35,416 bases of DNA from an uncultured Pedobacter sp. (GTDB taxonomy: Bacteria > Bacteroidota > Bacteroidia > Sphingobacteriales > Sphingobacteriaceae). The position numbers and the translations under genes are program-made. Below the pieces are notes generated by a model that did no database searches, was not told the DNA's origin, and saw nothing but the letters and a program-made list of their open reading frames with translations. Position 1 is the stretch's first letter. The number at the start of each line of letters is the position of its first letter. Shown here in pieces: positions 1 to 7,321 of the stretch. Where the stretch lies: NCBI GenBank assembly GCA_946478755.1, contig CAMLDJ010000026.1, positions 1 through 35,416 on the forward strand, written 5' to 3'.

Positions 1-215
1 TAGAGGTTCATGCAATCCCTTTACCAACTTATTGTTTGGAGAATCACTAAGGAGAAAAAAAACTAATCCGGAAAATATATTTTTGTAGAAATAACAGTTG
101 TTAACCCGGACAAAAAATATCCGTTTAAGGAACCGATCTGCACAACAACTTTTTGTTCTTTTCAAACCTCAACTCTGAGGGGACAGTTTGCAGTGGCGAA
201 CGGGGGTCATTTTAA

Positions 216-404
216 TTGGTATATCCAGCATTTGAACAAATCGTTTTTCTTTGCGAAAGCTTGGAAAAAGCGGATAAAATTGTACTTAAAGAACAGATTT
301 TAGAGCATGTGGCTAGTGAACCTGCAACGATTGACGATCCTACAAAATGGCAACAAGAACAACGTGAAGATCGTAATCTTCCATTTGTTGCTGACGAAGC
401 ATAA
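216..404 (+). CDS. Hypothetical small acidic protein (62 aa), TTG start
   Basis: I do not recognise this protein. The frame is closed by TAA immediately before the TTG at 216, so TTG is the only reasonable start; a GGGGG run lies about 12 bases upstream and could act as a ribosome binding site. The product is rich in Glu and Asp, with a predicted helix over about residues 5-32 (AFEQIVFLCESLEKADK) and a disordered acidic tail ending in ADEA. There is no signal peptide or membrane segment. A TATTTTTG box at 78-85 matches the Bacteroidota -7 consensus but lies 130 bases upstream. The next gene on the same strand starts 56 bases downstream, so the two may form a pair. It could also be the 3' remnant of a longer gene. 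Confidence 0.5.
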   Translation: MVYPAFEQIVFLCESLEKADKIVLKEQILEHVASEPATIDDPTKWQQEQREDRNLPFVADEA

Positions 405-460
405 ATAATGCCCTGTTGGTCTTTATGGGACGACTAACAAAAAACTAAAACAAATTCAAA

Positions 461-949
461 ATGAAATCACTATCTAAATATCTTCACGAAGCTTTAGACG
501 TTAAAACCGAGAATAACAATAAAGCACTTGCTCAAAGAAACCGGGAATTAAGTGGTATCACAGCAAATAACAGAGCTAGCCGATATTGCATTCAAATTAT
601 TATTCAAGGTGATAAAGAACTTTTACTTGAACACGAAACATACAATAAGTTCTCTAAGACAACCAATCTATGGAGGAAAGACCCAGCAGATGCAAATATA
701 CCGGTGCAAGGTCATTATCATATATACGCAAGCAACTCTAAAAAGGAAATCTATGCTGTAAATATGGATGGTACTGCACATCATCGAAAAAACAAAGGTT
801 TTGAAGTTCCGAAAAAGGAAGCCGTGGAGTTAAGGAAATTGGGAGTCTCAATACCACCGAATAGAATTATCGAATGCGTCGAATTACTTCTTAATGAAGA
901 TTTGCAAAATACAAGCTATTCCTTTACGCTAACAATAGAAGGAGATTAA
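461..949 (+). CDS. Hypothetical protein (162 aa), HYHIY...NMDGTAHH type
   Basis: Not assigned to a named family. Visible features are a charged N-terminal helical part (residues 1-40), a central beta-rich part, and a compact conserved-looking core around residues 80-125 containing HYHIYA, AVNMDGTAHH and a following GVSIPPNRIIE segment. The His-x-His and DGTAHH clusters look like a small metal- or substrate-binding fold such as is seen in many short toxin-like or immunity-like proteins, but that is inference. There is no signal peptide or membrane helix, so it is probably cytoplasmic. ATG at 461 follows an A-rich leader. Its base composition is AT-rich like its neighbours in this accessory region. 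It may be co-transcribed with the 62-residue gene upstream. Confidence 0.65.
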   Translation: MKSLSKYLHEALDVKTENNNKALAQRNRELSGITANNRASRYCIQIIIQGDKELLLEHETYNKFSKTTNLWRKDPADANIPVQGHYHIYASNSKKEIYAVNMDGTAHHRKNKGFEVPKKEAVELRKLGVSIPPNRIIECVELLLNEDLQNTSYSFTLTIEGD

Positions 950-1070
950 GGTTATATAGGAAATACTCTACTAGCCAATTTTTTGATTGAAAGCTACCTA
1001 GTAGAGAACTTTGAATATTCCCTACTAGTTATAAAATTGATTGAGGTTATGCGCATGCGACTAAAACGCA

Positions 1071-1190
1071 CTAAAGAGCAAAATTTTTCTCTGAAAGTCG
1101 TGGATCAATCTCCATCATTTCCCCTTTAGGTTCGCTAGACGCGTCAAATCGTACATAAAATCCGTCGACAAGAGCAAGGAAGGCCACCCT
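1071..1190 (-). pseudogene. Unidentified gene tail (39 codons), possible remnant
   Basis: On the - strand a frame stays open for 39 codons and ends at TAG (1071-1073). It reads like real protein (GFYVRFDASSEPKGEMM, then EIDPRLSEKN) but has no start codon, because TAA precedes it. It lies just downstream of the recombinase C-terminal remnant. I cannot name the family. It may be the end of a decayed gene or chance. Confidence 0.25.
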
Positions 1191-1233
1191 TTATGGGGCA
1201 AAGACTTTTTAAGAGGTTTTTGTCCCCATTTTT

Positions 1234-1648
1234 TTATTGTAATTCATTGGTTTTCAGATAAATAAGTTCTGACGCTTCATTCATCTTTGTGGTTCGACAT
1301 CCCCCTCAGAAAAGGTTAATTTCTCTGGAAACAACATCCCACTAGGTATCTTTTACCCTCTACGCCTGCTTTTTCGTATAATTTGTCTAGGTGCTCCAGG
1401 TTTTCGAATGCTTGTTGTGCAATCGGCTTAATATCTAAAATAACTGCATTTTGTGCCGTCATGTGATTTAATTGGCCTTCCAGTCGTGTGATTTTTTCTT
1501 TACACTGTTCTTTAATGACTCTGTAATCAGATGGTTCAATGTCATTATTTAGCATCAACTCTCTGGGATTTTGCGATTCCCGCTGAATCCTCCACTCCAT
1601 CACTTTATAGCTATATGAGCAGGGTGGTAACATCAGGTTGCCACCTTT
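1234..1648 (-). pseudogene. Serine recombinase, C-terminal remnant (frameshifted)
   Basis: Remnant of a large Bacteroidota-type serine recombinase on the - strand. A KGGNL piece of the zinc-ribbon part (about 1634-1648) runs into the coiled-coil region typical of this family: SDYRVIKEQCKEKITRLEGQ, then ENLEHLDKLYEKAGVEGKR. The main frame stops at QRN (1316), but the usual ending continues through small indels: MLFPEKLTFSEG in a second frame, then CRTTKMNEASELIYLKTNE in a third, ending in TAA at 1234-1236. Two frameshifts and loss of the resolvase domain make it inactive. A matching N-terminal piece lies at 2915-3115 on the same strand. Confidence 0.75.
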
Positions 1649-1674
1649 TATTTTTTATATCTTTATAGATCGTT

Positions 1675-2169
1675 ATGGGAAGAACAAGGGCTAAATATTT
1701 TGAAATAGACAACATACAGAAAGTAGTGGATTTTGGTACGTATGCATTGATGATGTATTATACTAAGCAGCTAAATTCGACAAAAGCAAAGCTGTTATTT
1801 GATGCGACTTTAAGCGAATGGGCATATAGAGTTAATTATGACCTACCCGAGGGTGGTTTGGATGGGGACGATGATCTGGAAGCGCATTTCGTCCCTGCAG
1901 AAATCCAAGAGGCAATTGCTTTTATTGATGATGAGTTGATTCCTGCTTTGAATAACGAGCAGGAGGACTTATTGGTAAAGTATGGCGGTGAAGATCATTT
2001 TCTTGAGTTATTTAATGCTAGTCCAGATTATTTGGAACTCCTTGGGCTCAATGATAACGAGTTATATGCTGACATGCCTGATTACATTGCTTCATTTTTA
2101 GGGCGTTTGAAAGAAGTATTCGAATATGCATTATCAGTAAATAAGCCATATATAATCTATGTACATTAG
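1675..2169 (+). CDS. Hypothetical acidic protein (164 aa)
   Basis: Not recognised. The ATG at 1675 opens an uninterrupted 164-codon frame with even codon use, in contrast to the decayed sequence on both sides. The protein is strongly acidic, with runs such as GGLDGDDDLEAHF, and looks mostly helical: about residues 12-50, 75-105, 110-125 and 133-152. There is no signal peptide, membrane segment or cysteine cluster. Small acidic helical proteins of this kind are often immunity proteins or inhibitors, which would suit a mobile island, but this is inference. Its stop codon abuts the break point of the truncated ITPIG gene on the opposite strand and its start lies 27 bases from the recombinase remnant, so it looks like an insert between two broken genes. 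Confidence 0.65.
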   Translation: MGRTRAKYFEIDNIQKVVDFGTYALMMYYTKQLNSTKAKLLFDATLSEWAYRVNYDLPEGGLDGDDDLEAHFVPAEIQEAIAFIDDELIPALNNEQEDLLVKYGGEDHFLELFNASPDYLELLGLNDNELYADMPDYIASFLGRLKEVFEYALSVNKPYIIYVH

Positions 2170-2301
2170 CGAGTAATCCTGTTGTCTTCCTGTAAATATC
2201 GGAATCAGGCGAGCCGATTGGAGTTATAATGAAGCAATCTTCTAATTTTTCCTCTGTTTCAACTTTCGGTTGTATCTGTCTCTGTAATATTAAACCACCA
2301 T
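2168..2301 (-). pseudogene. ITPIG nucleoside deoxyribosyltransferase/TIR-like gene, 5' remnant
   Basis: The - strand carries the beginning of a gene whose diagnostic stretch is CFIITPIGSPDSDIYRKTTG. This matches the first strand and helix of proteins starting 'FIITPIG...S..R...DG', a nucleoside 2-deoxyribosyltransferase-like/TIR-like fold found as effector domains in several defence systems. An ATG at 2301-2299 begins a frame that breaks almost at once (MVV, then TAA); a one-base shift gives NITETDTTE, and another shift joins KVETEEKLED and the ITPIG motif. Homology ends at about 2168, at the stop codon of the opposing gene, so only about 45 residues remain. The family call rests on one motif. 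Confidence 0.5.
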
Positions 2302-2331
2302 TTCAGGAAAATAGAGCAATAACTATATGTA

Positions 2332-2442
2332 TTAATTTGTGGGTGGTTTTTTATTGATACGAGCTACAGCAATTGTGGTTAACGCACCAATGATTGCTAG
2401 GATTATTGGTGTCATAGCTTCGATTATTTTTGTGGCGTTCAT
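2332..2442 (-). CDS. Small one-helix membrane peptide (36 aa)
   Basis: An ATG at 2442-2440 opens a 36-codon - strand frame ending in TAA at 2332. It encodes a short polar start, one hydrophobic helix (IILAIIGALTTIAVARI, about residues 13-29) and a basic, proline-containing tail (NKKPPTN). The helix has sharp ends and a positive C-terminal flank, as in a real single-pass peptide. It ends 30 bases before the ATG of the ITPIG remnant on the same strand, so the two were probably one transcription unit. Function is unknown; if real it may anchor or regulate the neighbouring effector. A hydrophobic + strand frame over the same bases is judged to be its shadow. Confidence 0.4.
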   Translation of the reverse strand: MNATKIIEAMTPIILAIIGALTTIAVARINKKPPTN

Positions 2443-2914
2443 AGTCTATGTTATAGTATTAAATATCAATTCTTTTACACCAAATCGGTGTGTGTGTTAT
2501 TGTTATATTGTTAGTTCAAATTTAACTTGTTCCTCTCAATTCCGTCTAGTATTATAGTCCTAAATGTCGCTAACCATTTCACAATCTTAACGTCAGATTA
2601 TCGGAAATGAATTGCTGACTTGATGATGTAAAATTACCAGCTTCAATAAGGTATGTCAATATGTACTCTTGATAACTACATTAAGTTTTGCACTTGTTTA
2701 AGTTTTTTATCGATTAACCCAATATCATCGTCAATTTGTGGTCAAACAATAGTTGGTTTTTACGATGTAAAGGTATTAGTCAATATAGAGCCTGTCAATC
2801 GTAAATAATTACGATTGTTTATGTGGTGAAATTTTCGTAAGGAACCTTAATACGGTACAGAAAGAGCTAATAGAGAAACTATGTAAATCATCGTCTTAAA
2901 TGAAATATGCCTTA
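2443..2914. other. Non-coding AT-rich gap with one perfect hairpin
   Basis: I find no convincing coding frame on either strand. The one clear structure is a perfect 9-base inverted repeat (CAATCGTAA / TTACGATTG, loop ATAA) at 2796-2817. It lacks a T-tract, so it is not an obvious terminator. The stretch probably contains unreadable remains of the middle of the recombinase gene. Confidence 0.4.
2796..2817. repeat. Perfect inverted repeat, 9 bp arms
   Basis: Arms CAATCGTAA (2796-2804) and TTACGATTG (2809-2817) are separated by ATAA. This is directly visible. It could be a protein-binding site or a recombination scar; no function can be assigned. Confidence 0.5.
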
Positions 2915-3115
2915 TCATTGGATGCTAAACCTCTCCCATTTGGTAAATACCAGTAATTCTGTTTTGCCTTTGTTTCTGCGCAAGTGAACCAATATTTTTT
3001 TATTCTGGGCGATTGAATGTTTTGCAGAGTAATCCTTTATGAAGACTTCCCATACACCAATATCGTTCAGCTCACAATGCTTTCTCAATTATTCCTGTTG
3101 GCTTCGAACATTATC
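2915..3115 (-). pseudogene. Serine recombinase, N-terminal (resolvase domain) remnant
   Basis: One - strand frame reads, from 3115 down, DNVRSQQE, an in-frame TAA (3089-3091), then LRKHCELNDIGVWEVFIKDY, SAKHSIAQNKKILVHLRRNK and LLVFTKWERFS before a TGA at 2915. In intact Bacteroidota serine recombinases the equivalent segments read roughly RLRKHCE...FIEDYSAK..., then L...LRKNK.KTDLVLFTKWDRFSRN. The match is unmistakable although the catalytic-serine segment (YxRVS) upstream is no longer readable and the frame has an internal stop. It faces the same way as the C-terminal fragment at 1234-1648, so both may derive from a single gene later invaded and eroded. Confidence 0.68.
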
Positions 3116-3272
3116 TTTTCCTTAAGTATCCTTAGGCTATTTCGACCAACATTGGGGTAATTTTGCCTACTTTTAATTGCTGTTTTAAACTGAAATTTGT
3201 TGTAAGATAGGTTTCAGTAGGCTTGATTTAATTTAAGTTAATCCAATCAAAAGAACAATTAAACATAGTGAA

Positions 3273-4178
3273 ATGATTTCAACAGATAATGGCATTCAGA
3301 TGCCCGCGCTTGGGTTTGGGACCCTTATTCCCGATGCTGCTACGACAATAAGTGCTACCAGGCATGCGCTGGAAGCTGGATTCCGACATTTCGATTGCGC
3401 CGAACGTTATCGCAACGAGCGCGAGGTGGGCGAAGCATTGAAGGCGGGCCTTGCCGCTGGTGGTATTGCCCGCGAAGAGCTATTTGTGACATCGAAGTTG
3501 TGGAACACCAATCATCGGCCAGAACGCATTGAAGCTGCGTTCGAAGCGAGTTTAAAGAACCTTCAGCTCGATTACCTGGACCTCTATCTCATTCACACGC
3601 CTTTCGCCTTTCGACCCGGAACCGAGCAGGATCCAAGGGATGAGAATGGGAATGTCATTTACGACCAAAGCGTGAGTTTACTCGATACCTGGAAGGGGAT
3701 GGAATGTCTGGTAGACCAGGGTAGATGTAGAGCCATTGGACTCTCTGACGTGAGTTTAAAAGAATTGTTGCCGATTTACGAGGCGGCGAGGATTAAGCCG
3801 GCCGCAGTACAGGTTGAATCGCACCCATATCTGCCGGAAACTGAGCTTTTGGAATTCTGCAAAGAGAAAAGCATTGTGTTTTTGGCTTTCGCACCACTTG
3901 GCCATGGTATAAGGCCTGGGCTCCTCGAAGATCCCGTTGTTTTGGCGATTGCTGCTCGGGTTGGAAAAACACCAGCACAGGTGTTGTTGGCTTGGGCAGT
4001 TCAGCGTGGGACGGCTTTGCTTACCACACCTAAAACTGCAACCCGCGCTAAAGAAAATTTCGATATTTCTTTTTTACCGGAAGATGCATTTGACGAAATT
4101 AACGGCATTCAGACCAGACAGAGATTTAATGAAGTGGTGAGGACGGGTATTCCTGGTTTCATCGCAAAAGGCAGTTAG
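3273..4178 (+). CDS. Aldo/keto reductase (301 aa)
   Basis: NAD(P)H-dependent reductase of the aldo/keto reductase superfamily, a TIM barrel reducing aldehydes and ketones in the cytoplasm. The full catalytic tetrad is visible: Asp41 and Tyr46 (HFDCAERYRNE), Lys75 (TSKLWNTNH) and His108 (LYLIHTPF). The start MISTDNGIQMPALGFGT is the usual first strand, and the cofactor-binding end (TTPKTATRAKENFD) is present; 301 residues is normal. ATG at 3273 is the first good start. Its GC content is visibly higher than the AT-rich kilobase before it, so it marks the boundary between the decayed island and denser chromosome. The mug gene follows on the same strand after 33 bases. Substrate is unknown. Confidence 0.9.
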   Translation: MISTDNGIQMPALGFGTLIPDAATTISATRHALEAGFRHFDCAERYRNEREVGEALKAGLAAGGIAREELFVTSKLWNTNHRPERIEAAFEASLKNLQLDYLDLYLIHTPFAFRPGTEQDPRDENGNVIYDQSVSLLDTWKGMECLVDQGRCRAIGLSDVSLKELLPIYEAARIKPAAVQVESHPYLPETELLEFCKEKSIVFLAFAPLGHGIRPGLLEDPVVLAIAARVGKTPAQVLLAWAVQRGTALLTTPKTATRAKENFDISFLPEDAFDEINGIQTRQRFNEVVRTGIPGFIAKGS

Positions 4179-4211
4179 GCAATCAGATCAATCCATCGAA
4201 GAAGAAAAAGT

Positions 4212-4712
4212 ATGCTAACTGATATAATCGACAAAAACCTGAGGATAATTTTTTGTGGGATTAATCCTGGCCTAAAATCGGCATGGGAGGGGCATCATTT
4301 TTCTGGACGGAGCAACCGTTTCTGGAAGGCCCTTCACCAGGCTGGCTTTACGCCTTACGAAATCCAACCGATAAGCGATACAAGTATCCTCGGTTTTGGT
4401 TACGGGCTAACTACGGCTGTAAATAGGGCAACAGCCCGGGCGGACGAACTTTCTAAAGCAGAGTTTGCGAGTGCTATCGAAACCTTTAAGATTAAAATGT
4501 TTCATTACCAGCCACAATATATTGCCTTCCTTGGAAAAGCAGCATACATGGCCTTTTCTGGAAAGAAACAGCTATCATGGGGTTATCAAGTAGAAAAATT
4601 CTGTGGGGCTTCTGTCTGGATACTGCCTAACCCAAGTGGGTTAAACCGTGGATTCACGTTTAATGACCTTGTAAACCATTATGCTGAACTTTGTACCAAC
4701 TATAAGTTTTAG
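4212..4712 (+). CDS. mug: G/U mismatch-specific DNA glycosylase
   Basis: Mug-type uracil-DNA glycosylase, which removes uracil or ethenocytosine opposite guanine. Residues fall at the numbers known from E. coli Mug: the catalytic Asn18 in GINPG (16-20), and the wedge loop NPSGLNR at 140-146, where E. coli has GLSR at 143-146. The SNRFWKALHQAGF segment after the first motif is also characteristic. Length (166 aa) matches the family. It follows the aldo/keto reductase by 33 bases and may share its transcript. Its last 53 bases overlap, tail to tail, the 3' end of the EmrB-like pump gene on the other strand. Confidence 0.93.
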   Translation: MLTDIIDKNLRIIFCGINPGLKSAWEGHHFSGRSNRFWKALHQAGFTPYEIQPISDTSILGFGYGLTTAVNRATARADELSKAEFASAIETFKIKMFHYQPQYIAFLGKAAYMAFSGKKQLSWGYQVEKFCGASVWILPNPSGLNRGFTFNDLVNHYAELCTNYKF

Positions 4713-6258
4713 CCAGCACAGATACAAGAAGAATGACCAGAGTAATACCAAATAGCACTAGGCCAAAAAGCATAAATACCGCGCGGTTAGTGAGCAATTG
4801 ACTTTGTTGGCTGAGGTTCTGCCATATGGTCGAATATGCCAACGCTGATGCCTGATCAGCAGTAAAACCTTTTGAAATATATAACCCGCGATAAAAATTC
4901 AAGCGGTCTGCCATATTCTGATTTTCAGGCGTCAAATAGCCAAGGAAGCCCTCCTTAAACTTCTGGTTAAAGTAAAGTTGCAGATTATAAAAGCCGGCAA
5001 ATGAATTTAGAGTTGCCGTAAAACGGGTGCAGGCAGCAATTAGCAACCCAGTTGCACCGCTATCAGAGGGCGCTGAGGAGAGAATATAGATCATTAATGG
5101 AACAAACAATAACCCTGAAGCAGTCCCTTGTATAAATATTGGAACAAGCAGGTCTGCAAAAGAAAGATCGGGTGTGAGGAAAAGAGAAATCCAGATATTA
5201 ACGGCACCCATCACGCCAAATCCAATGACAAAAAGTGGTATTAGCTTAATTTTTTTAGCAAGTAATAGCCGGATGGAAATAACAAGCATCCCCACCATGC
5301 CAATTATGTTGCACAATCCCAGTTCCATTACCTCTAACGTACTCCATTTAAGTACCCCGCCTGCATAGTTATAAATCAGGTTAACACTGTCCTTACTTCC
5401 ATAATAAATTGCCAAAAGACAAACCCCGATCACAAAACTGTGCGATCTGAATGCCTTGAGGTGTACGACTGGCCTTTTAAGGATATGCTGCCTGTATAAA
5501 AACATCGAGGCCCCGCTTACAGCAGCCAGAGTGCTGTAACAGATACGTCCATCAGCGAACCAGTAATATTTCGATCCATAGATGATGGTGTATGCCAGCG
5601 CCAGTGCAGTACAGGCGAAGATAACCATTCCACTCCAATCAATCTGATATAATGGATAAGGCTTATGTACAGATGACCGTTTCAACATCAATAAGGTAAT
5701 CGCCACTGTCAGCAATTGGAAAAATATCAGGTAGTAATAGCTTATTTTCCAGTCGGCAGATTCTACCACGATGCCCGCAACCAAACCGATGAGTACCGTA
5801 TTGCTTAATATTGTTCCGTAAAATATCGCAGGGGCAATAGTCTTTGCGTGGTCTGCGGGCAACCTTGTAAAGATCAATAGCAGTGTAAACACCAGCACAT
5901 TCCCCGTTAAGATGCCCTGAAAAAATCTGATCACTAAAAATAGGTTGATATCCTTACAATAGATGCAAAGTACATTCAACAATATTGCCATCATCAGGCT
6001 CAGTAATAAATAACTGCGGGTTTGAAAATACCTGAAAAAACGGAATTGTAAAGGGATCACCGTAATGATACCCGAATAGGTACACATTACTGCAAACGAA
6101 ATATCTTCGGGCTGGGCACCAAGGTAACTAACCATATAGTTCTGGGTGAGTACAAACATGCCTAGCTGCGATAGCGATGTCAGTAATAGAAGGAACATTG
6201 CAATGTGCACGCCCCAATGCCAACCTGTTATCCAATCCTTAAAATAAATTGTTTTCAT
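4660..6258 (-). CDS. MFS drug-efflux pump, DHA2/EmrB-like (532 aa)
   Basis: Inner-membrane proton-driven multidrug exporter, the transporter part of a tripartite system. The hydrophobic profile shows about 14 membrane helices, as in the DHA2 (EmrB/QacA) family, and a length just above 500 residues fits. The long final loop before the last helix (about residues 430-495, NFYRGLYISKGFTADQAS) is typical of Bacteroidota EmrB proteins, which have a hydrophilic periplasmic loop there. The ATG overlaps the stop of the EmrA-like gene (ATGA, 6255-6258), so the two are translationally coupled. The 3' end overlaps mug by 53 bases. Substrate cannot be told from sequence. Confidence 0.88.
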   Translation of the reverse strand: MKTIYFKDWITGWHWGVHIAMFLLLLTSLSQLGMFVLTQNYMVSYLGAQPEDISFAVMCTYSGIITVIPLQFRFFRYFQTRSYLLLSLMMAILLNVLCIYCKDINLFLVIRFFQGILTGNVLVFTLLLIFTRLPADHAKTIAPAIFYGTILSNTVLIGLVAGIVVESADWKISYYYLIFFQLLTVAITLLMLKRSSVHKPYPLYQIDWSGMVIFACTALALAYTIIYGSKYYWFADGRICYSTLAAVSGASMFLYRQHILKRPVVHLKAFRSHSFVIGVCLLAIYYGSKDSVNLIYNYAGGVLKWSTLEVMELGLCNIIGMVGMLVISIRLLLAKKIKLIPLFVIGFGVMGAVNIWISLFLTPDLSFADLLVPIFIQGTASGLLFVPLMIYILSSAPSDSGATGLLIAACTRFTATLNSFAGFYNLQLYFNQKFKEGFLGYLTPENQNMADRLNFYRGLYISKGFTADQASALAYSTIWQNLSQQSQLLTNRAVFMLFGLVLFGITLVILLVSVLAKTYSWYKVQHNGLQGH

Positions 6259-7304
6259 GATTGAGGTGTTTTTTTAACAGCAACATTTACGTTCATACCA
6301 GCAATCACCTTATTTTTCTCTCCATCTTCAAATTCTATTTTCACAGGTATCCGTTGGATAATTTTGACGAAATTTCCTGTGGAATTGTCGGGGGGTAAAA
6401 GTGAGAAACGTGAGCCGGTAGAACCCGCAATAGCTATGATCCGACCTTTAAACACCTTGCCCTCTATCGCATCCACCCTGATCTCCACTGGCTGCCCAAT
6501 ATACATCCCGCTAATCTGTGTTTCTTTATAGTTCGCTGTGATCCATTTTTCCCTTTCGTTTATAATGCTCACCAGTGGCTGCCCACTTTGTATTTGCTGA
6601 CCTTCCATAATATTTTTGCGTCCAAGCCTGCCACTATAGGGGGCACGGATAACCGTATAAGACAGGTTAAGCTTCGCGAGTTCCAGTGCAGCCTGCTTTC
6701 GTTTAATATCGGCCTGCAGTAGGGCAAAATGAGTTTTTAGCTCTGCAATCCGTGCCTTGCTGGTCTTAAGTCCATTTTTTGCTCCGCTATAATCACTTGC
6801 TGCTACATCGTAATGTGCTTTAACCTGTTCTAGATCAGCACCGGTGGCAGCTTCTTCTCTTACCAGATTCATATATCGCTCAATGTCCTGCTCTTGTTGC
6901 ACATATCTCGCTTTTGCGCCTTTGATCTGATCTTGATTGACGCGTGTACCTGTTTCTGCAGAGCTGACGCCTGCACTAAGTACGGTAAGCTGGGCCTGTG
7001 CATCCTCCATTGCTGCCTCGGCAACCTGGAGTTGGGCACGATACTCCCTGTCATCCAACACAACTAAGGTATCACCTTGGTTCACTACCTGATGGTCTTT
7101 AAAACGTACCTGCTGAATATAACCTCCTGCCCGAGCCGAAACCGGATTGATATAGGATTCTATCTGTGCATCGTTAGTTTCTTCATAATCATGGCTGTAT
7201 TTCCAATATTGGAAAAAATATATTGCACCGGCAAGCACAAGCACTGTCCCAACAATCGTGATTACAATGTTTCCAGGATGTGTTTTATGATTCTCTTTTT
7301 TCAT
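6255..7304 (-). CDS. HlyD/EmrA-type membrane fusion protein (349 aa)
   Basis: Periplasmic adaptor linking the inner-membrane pump to the outer-membrane channel. It has a short basic cytoplasmic start, one membrane helix (about residues 12-31, IVITIVGTVLVLAGAIYFF), a biotinyl-lipoyl half-motif (INPVSARAGGYIQQVRFKDH, about 51-70), a long coiled-coil hairpin (about 90-210) and the second lipoyl half with the HlyD signature (LSYTVIRAPYSGRLGRK), followed by a beta-barrel part. The length is normal. It starts 17 bases after the TolC-like gene and overlaps the EmrB-like gene by 4 bases, giving channel-adaptor-pump order. Confidence 0.92.
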   Translation of the reverse strand: MKKENHKTHPGNIVITIVGTVLVLAGAIYFFQYWKYSHDYEETNDAQIESYINPVSARAGGYIQQVRFKDHQVVNQGDTLVVLDDREYRAQLQVAEAAMEDAQAQLTVLSAGVSSAETGTRVNQDQIKGAKARYVQQEQDIERYMNLVREEAATGADLEQVKAHYDVAASDYSGAKNGLKTSKARIAELKTHFALLQADIKRKQAALELAKLNLSYTVIRAPYSGRLGRKNIMEGQQIQSGQPLVSIINEREKWITANYKETQISGMYIGQPVEIRVDAIEGKVFKGRIIAIAGSTGSRFSLLPPDNSTGNFVKIIQRIPVKIEFEDGEKNKVIAGMNVNVAVKKTPQS

Positions 7305-7321
7305 TTTTTTAATGGTTTGTT

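Noticed and set aside
552..761. 69-codon + frame inside the 162-residue gene
   Set aside because: It is an out-of-frame overlap with no recognisable features; the 461-949 frame is longer and better.
216..949. Toxin-antitoxin operon
   Set aside because: Size and order are suggestive only; there is no DNA-binding motif in the first product and no known toxin fold, so it is left as an unknown pair.
2339..2557. Hydrophobic 72-codon + frame starting at GTG
   Set aside because: It is antisense to a cleaner 36-codon - strand peptide (2332-2442) with an ATG and a sharp membrane helix; the + version has an odd cysteine-rich tail and no ribosome binding site.
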